A stretch of 64,000 nucleotides of DNA. Origin: Chrysomallon squamiferum. Lineage: Eukaryota; Mollusca; Gastropoda; Neomphalida; Peltospiridae. The stretch is taken from contig CM022667.1 in the NCBI GenBank assembly GCA_012295275.1, positions 12,716,038 to 12,780,037 on the forward strand, written 5' to 3'. The notes under the pieces are model-generated. The model was not told where the DNA came from and made no database searches. It saw only the letters and a program-made list of their open reading frames with translations. Positions 40,894 to 54,300 of the stretch are shown piece by piece. Numbering within the stretch: position 1 is the first letter of the stretch; every line of letters starts with the position of its first letter. The position numbers were made by a program, and so were the translations under genes.

Positions 40894-41677
40894 GTAATAA
40901 TAATAATAACAACAATAATAACAATAATAAATATAATAAAATAATAATAATCCTAAAAAGAAGGATAACAACAACAACAATAATAAAGATAACAATAATA
41001 AATATAATAAAATAATAATAATCATAAAAAGAAGTATAACGACAACAACAATAATAAAGATAACAATTAAGAAAACCAACAGGTAGAAAATCTTCTGCTG
41101 CTACTGAAGGTTTTTCAACAGGTTTCGACTCAACCGGGATTTTCTGATCTGCGGCTGTGTTTGTTCGTCTGTCTGCAGACTTCACTGGGGCTTTCTGTTT
41201 CACTGGCTCCACTTCGAGGGAGGCTGGAAATAAATGTACAGTCCTTAAATACTACAACAAATACAGAAGTAAACTGCACAGATTATCTGTTATATTATCA
41301 CGTAATTTTTAGAAAATTAGAATGGAAATACAGAAATGAACTATATTCATTTAATCACTGCAGAAAATAAAATTGATAACTAAGTGTCTGTGTTGTGTGC
41401 AGGTGTATGTGTGTCTGTATCTGTCTGTGTGTGTACATTTTAACAGCATGTGATATTATGAATTTGTAATACTTGTTTCATATATAATATAATTTTAAAA
41501 TTATGTGACTACATAGTAATTTTTCCAGTAAAATTTATAAATGCATCAAACAATATTGTTACAGTTTTTTTATTTTGGGAAATAATTTTTAGTGGTCTTT
41601 TTGTATTGAGTATGTATTTGAATGAGGGAGTGTGGGTGTGTGTCTATTCATTTGTGGAGTATGTGTGTGCGTGTGTC

Positions 41678-41736
<59 letters not shown>

Positions 41737-43533
41737 GTGTGTGTGTGTGCATGCATGATGTACTTTCCATGCTGTTAAAAGCAACAAAATAAAAAAAAAA
41801 AAAAAAAGAAGCAAAAAATCTTGTACCAGAATTATGCATTTCATTCAGTATCATCTCACTACATATTTATATTAACCATAAATTAAGAATCAAAAAAACT
41901 TTAAGATCAGACAGACTAAATATCTCACATTACAGTTATCTTATAATATTTTAAAGTTATTAATTAAATGTTTAATATGACCTCTGAACTACATATTTAT
42001 ATTAACCATAAATTAAGAATCAAGAACAAACTTTATGATCAGACAGACTAAATATCTTACATTACAGTTATCTTATAGTATTTTAAAGTTATTTATTAAA
42101 TGTTTAATATGACCTCTGATGGTTATTTCTGACACACGCACATGCTGGGCTCAAGTTAAACTTACAGTCTTCAGGAGGCGGGCGAAAAGGTTCCACCTTC
42201 TTTGGAGGAAACACAGCTGAAAAGGTAAAAAAGAAAACAAAACATGCAAAGCAGGAGCCAAATAGAACAAAAAAACAAACTCAAATGTTAGTTAGGGATA
42301 GAAAAAGCTGAAAAAGGATGATACCTCAAGCAATTGTATCAAAGAAAATGTATCATTCGTAATTTAATTAAGAATTTAAGTTTTACACACATACACACAC
42401 AGAGATTATCTATGCAGTGTTTTTAAATGTACACGTGTGTGTGTGTGTGTGTGTGAGTGTGAGCAATTATGTTTTTTGTGTTTGTGTGACTGAATGTTTT
42501 GTGAATTAATGTGTTTCACAAATACATGTATGTCATTTGTATCTGATATATATTTATTTTAATAAGATTAACTACATATGTGCATGTAATTGTGAATGAT
42601 TATACATACATACATACATACGTTTTAGACACTAATTATGAACATCTATTTAATTTCTTTCTACACCTTTACACACCATATTAAACATGTGACAGTAACA
42701 TAATGCAGTAACATATAAATTATAATAAGTATGTATTCTATCTCAGCCAACAGTCAATGATATTAACAATAATCTAAGAGTTAACAGTATAAATATGTAT
42801 TTATATAAAGGCTAGAGATACTGACAAAAGATAAAACTACATGCATCCAAAATCCATAAATAAACCTAACCAAACTTCAGCACATGTGAAGCCATGCAGT
42901 AAGTAAAGAGAATTAACAAAAGTTAAATTAATAAATACATCCATTATATAAGGAACATTTTCATTTCTATTACATTACATTACATTAATGAATAATTAAT
43001 TATGTGTAACTTTGAAAATCAGTAATGTTCTTTATTATTAATCTAGCCTAAGAAAGTTTATTTAAAATGTTAACAGAAACAAAAGTGTGAAATATTCTAA
43101 ATACATGAAGTATGCTGGACAGCATTTATTTCATTTCTTCACAGAGTTTACCTTTAATATGTTTTGTATTTTCAGTTTATTGTTTTAATCTGAAGAGATT
43201 AGATGCACTTGAAATAATTTATTTTATTTCTTGATGAAATTAACTTGGATGAGGCAGGACTATACTGCTAGTATTTATAAAGCCATACAATAACATATAC
43301 AAGCCCATTAAAAAGCATGGTGAATATCACTGTTCCATCTTTCTCGTGTTTTGGATAATCATTAACTGATTAAAGCATGATGTAAATAAATAAATAAATA
43401 AAAATAAATATGACACACACATACAAAAAAAAAAAAAATAAATAAATAAATAAAAAAAAGAATTATAATAATAAAAAAAAAATAAAAATAAATAAATAAA
43501 TAAATTAAAAATAATAAAAATACTATTGAAAAT

Positions 43534-43584
<51 letters not shown>

Positions 43585-44043
43585 AACAATAATGACAGTT
43601 ATTTTATTTACAGATGATGAAGTAAATACAAATGACTGACAGACGTGATCAGTACAGATTATCTGTTGAAATTATTATTGTGTTAATTTGCATGGGTACT
43701 TTATATTTATAATACGTTATCAACTACTGAATCTAGTAAGTTTGTATCTGTGAGTAAATATGCTGCAATTATATGGTTTAGTGATTTATAAAATAGTTTT
43801 TAATCATGCTCCTTCACCATAACATCCATTATAATGTTTTCTAAGACACTTATAATAAGTCTTGGTGTGGCACTGATATGGAAGGTAATAATTGTAACTA
43901 CAGGGAAATATGAAAGCAAATTAAATACTGAAAAATTATTCCATTAAACAAAACAAAATAGGATTTAGGAAATTAATAATTATAATTAACTGAAGAGATA
44001 AATAAATAAATAATAACATCAACAGTAATAAAAAAAAAATCCA

Positions 44044-44108
<65 letters not shown>

Positions 44109-45290
44109 TTTGAGAGTAAAGGACTAATTATAAACAGATTATTTTTGGCCACCACCAAGACAAATATCTACAAGGTTCTGTATATATATTTTATATATCT
44201 GGATTATAACAGATGTTAAGTTTGAAAATTCTCACCCTTATTTGATTTTTTCCCATACTGCCAGATTTTGTCAACTGGAATTGGCACAGTGAACATTTTT
44301 AGTAAAGAAAAGTTATTTACTGCTTATCTTGTTCAGTTTTGTTTTGTTTGTTTTTGTTATTTTTATTTATTTATTTTTTATTATTTTTTGGGGGCTGGGA
44401 TGATTTGTTATTTTTCCTTTAGTGTTAAATATTTCCATATTAAATTCATTCCAGGCCAAAAGATAAAAAAAACTCTAAAATATTTCAAATAAAAACATAA
44501 AATATTTTTACTCAAAAATAAATAAACAAAATCATGATTGTCACAATGCAATTGATAATATATGCATAACTAACAAAAAAAATTATAAAAAATTTAAATC
44601 TTTGACATAAATTAGTGAACAAAATAATAAATTTTGAATACTGCACAAATGTTTCTTACAACCAAATTTTGCTGATAATAAAGTACATCAATAAAATAAC
44701 ATTTCTAATTGTGATAAGTCAAATCAGAAGAAGACATCCCACATGACTCGTTATTTTACTGGCATTCTTTATTATTAGTAAAGGTTAGTTATCACATAAA
44801 TTTAACCCTTCCCTAGTGAACAGAAAAGATGCATTTTGCTTGTGATCTGGGAGGGGTTTTCCACAAAAACTTCCAAAAACTGAAAACCCTAGTTTTAGAA
44901 ATACTTTTATTTGTTTGGACAGAAGGGAGAGATCATTTTAGGAAATAAATTTATATATATATAAAAATAAAAAAATAAATTTTTTAAAAATCTCACCAGG
45001 TCGTCGACTGTTGACCTGAAAAAGTTCTCGGTAATCGTCCTGGTTCTGTATGTCTGCTGACACGTTGTTACCTGGTTCTTCTACCTGGTTTCTACCTGGT
45101 TCATTCTCATCTTCCTTTGGAACACTGAAGATTAAAAAAAAACAAAAAAACTGAATGATTATTCTACTAATAAAACAGTTTTTAACCGATACTGAAAGAG
45201 GGAGTAACACACTGCAAACGAAACAAGTAATTAACAGAGGTCCTTTGTGATTTGTTACCAGTTTACCTGCTGTCAAGTCCCATATGTGTT

Positions 45291-45322
<32 letters not shown>

Positions 45323-46132
45323 TAATAATAATAATAATAATAAAAAAAAACTTAATTACCAGGTAAACATTTTAATTGTTTTTTTAGTTATCGGGCATGT
45401 ATTTTATAATGGGACAAAGCTATTAATTAACAGGAAGAGATATTTTATTTGCACCTTCTCTGTAGACAAGACAACACATTCCATGAAGTTTGATAAATCA
45501 ACAGTTACAGCTGGTGCTTAATTAAAAAAAAAAAAAAAAAAAAAAATCTGAATAAAAGCTCATTCTATTCAAATAAAGCAATGAAACAATTATTTCAAAA
45601 TATGAGCATAATAATTCAGAAATTGCAATAACCTCTATAAAATATTCATTTATAACAACCATGAAATAACTTTATAATGTTTTGCTCACTTACTTAAATG
45701 ATAATAATTTTCACAAAGCGATTTAAACAAAGATAAGACAGATGTTTTTGACAACAAATTGACAAACCTAGCTTGTCTTGATGATGATGTTGGAGGTCTT
45801 TCCATGGCAAAATTTTTTCTACTACTGAAAATTTAAAAAAGCCAATTTATTCCTCATTATGTACTTAGAAAATCTGTAAAACAAATATTAAAGTTATTTC
45901 AGCTGTATTTAAATTGAGAATTTACAATTATGTTTAAAGAAAGATCACAAAACATTTTGAGCTATTTATATCCAGCTTTTATTGGTATGCAAGAAAGAAA
46001 AACAACAAACAAACAAACAAAAACAAACCCCAAAACCTCCAAAATAATTACAATTATTTAAAATTATGGGTAAAAATAAATATCAAAGTCAAGTTATAAG
46101 AAAATACATTTCAGACTGTTAATTTATGGATG

Positions 46133-46164
<32 letters not shown>

Positions 46165-46200
46165 CATACATATACATATATAAACACACACACACAAACA

Positions 46201-46234
<34 letters not shown>

Positions 46235-47750
46235 TACATACACAGATACATACACACACAAAACAATATGAACAAGACATGCAGTTACACATAAACATAT
46301 TTTAAGATATATTATTATTAAAAATGGTGTTAGCTTGATAAATGATAAATGGGTTCCTGTTGAGATACTCAGATACATACATAAAACAATGTGAACAAGA
46401 TAAATAGCTGCACATAAATATATTTTAAGATATTATTATTAAAAATGGTGTTAGCTTGATAAATGATGAATGGGTTCCTGTTGAGATACTCAGATACATA
46501 CATAAAACAATGTGAACAAGATAAATAGCTGCACATAAACATATTTTAAGATATTATTATTAAAAATGGTGCTACCTTGATAAATGACGAACGGGTTCCT
46601 GTTGAGGCACCCCACCAACTGGCTGTACACGCTGAAAATCAGACAACAAGAAAGTAAAATAAAACAAATAACACACAGTTATCTAACTTAGTGTCTTCAT
46701 AAAGTTTTTGTGGGAGTTTATATCATGGCCACTGGATTAAAATGGTCAAATGTTTGTTGATAATTTGGCATTCAGAGTTGTTCATTTAAATGGCTGTTGA
46801 TTTTATCATTTAATAGGTTAAACAAAAATGAGGGAAGTAGATTTTTACTGATTTTTAAATGCTGAATGAGTAAGAAAAGAGAGAGAGAAAGTACTAGAGA
46901 AAAGTGAATGAGAAAGACAGAGAAAGACATTCCTAGAAATGGAGGATGAATTTTAATAAATAAAATTGTCCTTTCTGATTTCTTTTTTTTTTAAGTATAA
47001 CATAAAAGAAATGAAAATTAATTTAGGTAATTTCCAAAAGAAATCAATAAATGTAATTTAAAGAAAAGAATGATTTACTCACCTCTAAAGCTATCACATA
47101 ACTGGAAACACTACTGTGTAGAAAAGATGCACCAATCTGAAAATTAAAAATAATGATAGCAGCATTAGCAGGTATAGCCAAAAATTAAAAATTAAAATTA
47201 AACATTTTTTAAAATAAAGGAAAAAGGAAGAAAATTATAATCATAGTGATACTAATGATATTAATATTAAAAATAATAAAATAAAATATATATTTTCTCA
47301 ATACAAATCACACACACACACACACATATATATGTATATATACACACACACACTCACAAACTTGGTTTATATATAAAAAGCTATTCATTTATGAAATATA
47401 TTTATTAAAAAAACAAAAACAAAACGAACAAAACTGTTAAGATTCTCATTCTGTAATTTATTTCACTTATTTAATTTAATGAAAACTATGTATAAAAATA
47501 AAGAAATTAAGGAAACAAAAATGAAAAGTCACAAAACTGACCAACTGGTTTTCTGCAATGGCCATGTCGGCCACCTCTCCCCAGTGAACTGGGACGGAAT
47601 CAAGACACTGAATTGGTTCCCAGGTGTAAACTTTGAGCATGTCACGACTTCCACTGTACAAACACATTCCTTCTGGGTGAAACTTTATAGTCCTGAAATA
47701 ATAATAATAATAAAGGTTGATGATGATGATGATAATAATAATTAAATAAT

Positions 47751-47792
<42 letters not shown>

Positions 47793-47881
47793 CATTAAGA
47801 CGTAATAATAATAATAATAATAATAAAATAGTAATTATAGTAGAACAAAAAATAAAAAAAAACACCACAAGAAATATGATG

Positions 47882-47916
<35 letters not shown>

Positions 47917-50386
47917 TTGTATAACTACAAAGGTTAGTAAACTAACTTTTCTAACAAACTTTTGATCTGGTTTTAATTTATATTCTGGGACAAAGTCAGA
48001 CCCCATTAATGTATTTAGAATCAAGGTCAAAACAAGTTACTACGATCCTGAAATATGATATGAAATAATGACAACAATATCAGCAAATTGACCCTAACCT
48101 TGGATGAAACGAAATACATGTTAGTTTTAATACCAAATATAAAGTAATAAACTGTTTTAATATACTGGGTGATATAAATAAAACAGATAAATAATGTAAT
48201 GCTATACATGATACAATGTTTTTACAGTGGTATATAACAGTGACTACCTGATCGGAGTTGAATCACCTTCGGTGGAACTAACAACTTGGAATGTTTCTAA
48301 GTCCCAAAACCTCACAGTTCTGAAAAATTTAAAAACAATTTTAAGTGGATAAAAATCACTTATATTTGAAATTATATATTTATTTATTTATTTATTTATT
48401 TATTTATATTCAATACATTTTGTGAAATTAGCTAAGTATTCAAAATTTGAATTATTAACTAGAAAAGTAGTTAACGAGTTTTACCTGTCGGCACTACCTG
48501 AAGCCAGTAACAATTCATTAGGATGAAATTCAACAACATTCACTGGACCTTTGTGTCCTTTGAGATCTGTTATCAGTTTACCTGCTGTCAGGTCCCATAT
48601 CTGTTAGAATTAATAATAATAACAGTAACAATAACAATAACAATAACAATAACCATAAAAATAATAATATCAATAACAATAACAATAACAGTAACAATAA
48701 AATTAAAGAATGAATGAATGTTTAATGATACCCCAGCACAAAAAATATATTGGCTACAGGGTATCAAACAAAGGTAAATAATAATAATAATCATAATAAT
48801 AATAATAATAATTATAATAACAATAACAATAATGAAAATAATCATAATAATTGTAATAACAATCATAATGAGATGAAGATGATGTTAATGATATTGAAAA
48901 TAATAATATTGAAAATATTAGTAACATTAATAATAATAATAATGATACATACAACATCAACGACAACAACAATAACAATAGTAACAAAAACAAATAACAA
49001 TTACAACAACAACTAACAGAAGTAAAGTAATACCAGTGGCACAGGTTATAAGAATCTCATTAGTAACAATTTAAATTACAACAGAATATGAAGAAGAAAG
49101 TGAATTCCTGAATCAGAATTATGAAATAAAAAATACCTTTATGACTGAATCAGCTCCAGCAGATGCTATCCATTTCCCATCAGGACTAAATCGTAAACAG
49201 TTTATTCCATCATTGTGTCCCTGTCAATAAATAAAACAGTTTAATACTGGTTTGAACACATGAATATGTTCTTGTGTATTTAGATATTCACACACACACA
49301 CACACACCATTTTCTATCATGACCAAATTTAAAAACATGTGATATTATTAGAGTTCATGTTAGTAAATAAAACAAATAGTTTAATACTGCCTTAAACACA
49401 TACACATTTAGTTCACATATCTACACGCCATTTTCTATCATGATTAAATGCAAAAAAACATTTGCATTATTAGGGCCCTTGTCAGTAAAAAGATACTAAT
49501 TTTTTTTAATATGTTTTTAAAATCTACAAATCTCTTTAACATATATGAAAATAGAAAAAATCTAGTTCTCATCAGGACTAAATATCTGTCTGTGATTCTG
49601 TCTGTGTTAAATTCTTAACAAAAAAAGAGACACTCTATAAAAGTCTAAACAAAAGTAAAAATCGAACCTACCTTATATGTGAATATACAACCTTTTCTTC
49701 TTATGTCCCACAACTGAAACAGAAAGGAATTGCAATACATATGTGTTAAATATATTCTTACGGATCATTAAAAATATTTATAAACACAAAACATGCTTTA
49801 TCCAGAAATTAATAATAATAAAAAAATAATTAACTAAAAAACACTATAAAATCTTTTTTTTCTTTTATGAATCATAAATAATAAATGACTAATTAAAAAA
49901 AAAAAAAAAATACAAAAATTATCTTCGTTATTAAATTAAAGTATTTCTCACTTTAACATTAGAGTCCATCGATCCTGAAGCTGAATAATCACCATAGGGA
50001 TGGAAATCAAGGGCTGTAACTCCAGCTTTGTGTCCTGTTAGTGTTCTCAATACTGTAAATAAATTAATACAAAATACATTTTTTATTTACATTATTTTGC
50101 ATAACCACTGACTGATATGATAACACATAATAAGAAGGAACAATGGTTCTACTTTATAAACAATTATCAAAAAAAATTAATAATACGTTGATAAATACAA
50201 AACTATTAATTATATTATACCCTCTGAAATGAGATTTCACTAATTTTCCATAAAGAAATCATTTGCTTACAATTTTTATAGAGCAGCAGCTATTTTTATC
50301 TTTATTAAATGTTAAATACTAGTGAACATTCATCAAAGAAAAGGCAACAAAATGTTTAGGTCACTAATAAACTAGTATAACCATTA

Positions 50387-50420
<34 letters not shown>

Positions 50421-51365
50421 TTTTATTTTTTAAATTTAATATATATTATATATTAAAAAAATAATATAATATTAATACCATACAAAAGGACTGCTATTAT
50501 GCTATTATTTAATATATGTATATAAAAAATATATTCCTGAACAAAATACTGAGCAATCGTGATGAAATGTAGTGAAACGTCTTTTTAAGTGTACCTGTTG
50601 TGTTTGTGGACATATGAAATAAGATCAAAGCATCTTACTTTTAGCCTGTTCTAAATCCCACACTTTGAGGGCACCAGACATTGAGCCAGCAACCACCATG
50701 TCTTCAGCATGTCCAAACCTCACTGCTTCCACTGTCATTGTGTGTCCCGTCAGACTCTGAAATACATTACGTTTGTATTTAATATTTACTAATTATGTGT
50801 TTTGTCTTTACATGATATTTTCAAACACACAAACACATGATTGTGTGTGTGTATGTAAATACCCATATACATATGCATGTGCAAACACACATACATACTC
50901 TAGACCAAAAGAAAGATCATGGAGAGATAATTTTGTTGAGAGATAAGTTTAAAAATAAATAACAAAATACTAAATGGCAATTTACACATGCAGGATGTAA
51001 TATATATATTTGTAATTCATGTATTCTTTTAATATTGTTTCAAGAAATAATGTCACTAGTAATTAAATAGCTCACAAACAAAATCATAATAAATAAATAT
51101 CAATTAATAATAAATAAACACATTTCTAAAAATTAATAATAAATAAAATGTAACGCATTTCTGACCTGTGACTAAAATAAATTCAATATTTTTATTTCAT
51201 ATTTCCCATAAAATTCTAAAAACATCCTGAAGCATTCTAAAATAAAACATTTCATTTCTAATGATAACTATCTAAACATTATTTTGTTTCTGTAGTGTAG
51301 GGCCAAAATTAAACAACCACAAATACCAATTCATAAATCATCAAGTGCAAATATGTTTTATTGTT

Positions 51366-51396
<31 letters not shown>

Positions 51397-54300
51397 TTTT
51401 GAGATAGAAGTATGTGTAAACAATGAGCATTTGTGAATACTTAGAAAATGAATAAAATTATTCTAAAAACAAACTTTAATTATGATTTTAATTTTGTGTG
51501 TGTGTGTGTGTGTGGTTTTATTCTAATAAGCTGTTTTCAGATCAGGCTTTAGAAAATAAACAAAAAGCCTTTGTTAACATATAAAGTGTGTTATTCATTT
51601 ATAAAGTGCCTGAGTTCTCAACAAAGAGTCTTTGTTTGATGAAAACAGTTTGGGGCTTTTTTGACTGTGTAAGTGTATTCAAGTATATAACAGATATTAA
51701 CAGTGGACTATATGAATAAATATTCAGCATGAAAGAAATTTCTGTCTCATTTAAACACTTGTGCATACTGATAATATGTACTTTATCATTCCATCAACAA
51801 AAAATTAAAAAAAATAAAACAACAAAAAAATTATATATGTTATATGTATATATAAACACACTTGGAAAAAAAAAATCAGAAAAGGAAACACATACACACA
51901 CACACATTTATTTACATTTGGTAATAACAGACACATTTTTATTACTCATGATCATTTCAATGTAGTGTTGTTTTGTTTCCAACAGCTACTAATAAACAGC
52001 TGCTAGTATTAGTAAATGACCTGATTCTGTTGACAGATATGTTACAGTTCTTCTTTGTCAGATCTTCACAGCAACAGTACATTAGGTGATTATGTATACT
52101 GCTTTAATATATATTTAAACAGAGGTGTTTTGATTTTCACAGTTCTGCTGAAATCCTTACTGCTTTGTTTCTTTCAAACAAGATGTCATCAACACATCAT
52201 CATCATCAACCTCATAATGTTTTAAACTCTTAAACAATTACATGCTTCTTTGTACTTTGGCAGTTTTACATAAAAAAACTTTTTTTTATTTTTTTTATTT
52301 TTGTAAAGAAATAAATAATACTATTAATAGTAAAAATATTATTTTTGAATTTTAGATTAACTAAAATTATCTATTATTAAGTAAATAATGTGTAGGTGTG
52401 TGTGTGCATGTGTGTTTATTTATTTATTATGGTTGAATATTTTACATTAGAAACAAAAGAAGAACTAGCAGTCTGATATTTCCTCAAATAATACTGAACA
52501 AGGCCAGCACCAAGTTAAAAACTGTGTTAAAGTTGCTCGAGTGACCAAACCACTAAGGACATTGGTAAAAAAAATAACACAAACAGTGCTGGAATGTTTA
52601 CTTTAAAACATGTTTATCTAGTACAGGCACATCAGAAGAAAAAAAGGCGTAAAAAGGTTAACATGGGGCAATGACAAATGGTGGGATAGACTTCTAAAAC
52701 AACAAACCAGTTATTTAATTTTACAAATAAGTGAGATCTTAAAAAAAAAAAAAGTAATAATTCAGTCATTAATCTTTTTTCTGTAAGGTTAATATTCTTG
52801 AAGATGGGTCCATTTTTTAACTCATCATAATACAAGAGTTTAACTCATCATACAAGATTTGATGAACATAAGCTTGTACTAGTAACAACAAACTATTAAT
52901 GAACTGAATTAGAAAACTATTCATCTTGAACAAGGACATGGGTTTTATGGTTAATTTGGTGAAACTGTAAAAGACAGTATTGTATAAACTAAATCACAAC
53001 AATTATTTAAAATAAATAAATATACTCAGGTAAAATATCAAGTTATAAACTACATATAATCAGATAATTCTTTAGATTTTATGATACAGTTAAGTAAAAC
53101 TGCAGGCTTTATGATTGTTAGGTCCTCAGATCATATCCACTAAGACCACTAAACTGTATATTCTCTCTAACAACTCTTTAAAACACTGCTGCTTTAGTTT
53201 ACGTAAGTGTTACAAAATATCTAATGGACTGTTCAGAAACCTGTTTATAGTACACAGGTGTATTACAGAATTAGAGTGTAAAAGGTTAATTGGTGGGATC
53301 AGCATTTAAAACAACAGAGTAGTTATTGTGAACAATCTGATGAATGAGTGGACATGACGTGAAAATGTAACAAGCCAAAAAAGTACAGGCATTGTGATGT
53401 AACCGCCATAGATAGTAACAAATAAAAATGTGTAAATGACTGTATGGGCATGTATGTATCATTGCAGGTACATAGGTGTGTGTGTGTGTGTGTGTGAGAG
53501 AGATAGGGAAGGAGAAAGAGTGTGTGTTTGTGTCTGAGTATGTTTCTATATATAAAACAGAATTTGCTCTATATGACATCAAATTGTACAACAGAAGAAG
53601 AATATTTAAAATTAATCATATTTGAAATGTAATGAAGTACAAATCTGGAGTTAATCCTTTGCTGATCACACTGTATCAAACACATTCTTAATCATTGTAC
53701 TGACAGTGACAATAACTTGTTCACGGATATTTGTCTTTAACTTGTATTTTACAGATTAAAGGCTTATGTCAGCTTCCTGGCATGTTGCCAAACTAAACCA
53801 AAACCAAAACCAATTTTGAGTCAAAGATAACAGCGAAAAAGTTAAAAACATAACACAGAAAACAACTGATTTATTAACAAAGAGCAGAATATCAGTATGT
53901 GTATGAAAAAGAAATTAACATGATTATGAATATAATCAATTTAAGGTATATGACAGTTCTGTTTTTGAAAAAAGTAATAGTACAACTATTGTCGTAAACT
54001 CATTTTATAAACATACATATAATACTGTAAAAAATAAAATAAAATACTGTCGTAAGGCAGATATATTAAATTCCACAACAAAAACAAGAAACCTGATATT
54101 AGATCATAAAGTCACTCTGTGAAAATGAGGTCATAGTGAGTGAGTAAAGAAAGGTCATAAATGATATAATCCTTTGATATAATAATACGTACATAATGAC
54201 ACAACATACAAATGACACGTTAAAAGTGAGATCACTGAGACTGCGACTGAGATTGTATATTTTAGATCTGATAGACGTGTTATAAACAAATAAAGAAATA

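Noticed and set aside
43381-44108. CRISPR-like or satellite array
   Set aside because: Only simple di-, tri- and tetranucleotide repeats are present; there are no regular repeat-spacer units.
44938-45276. A continuous 112-codon gene on the minus strand
   Set aside because: It is a composite: the displaced exon 7 fragment, intron sequence, the real KATNB1 exon 13 and read-through into the next intron.
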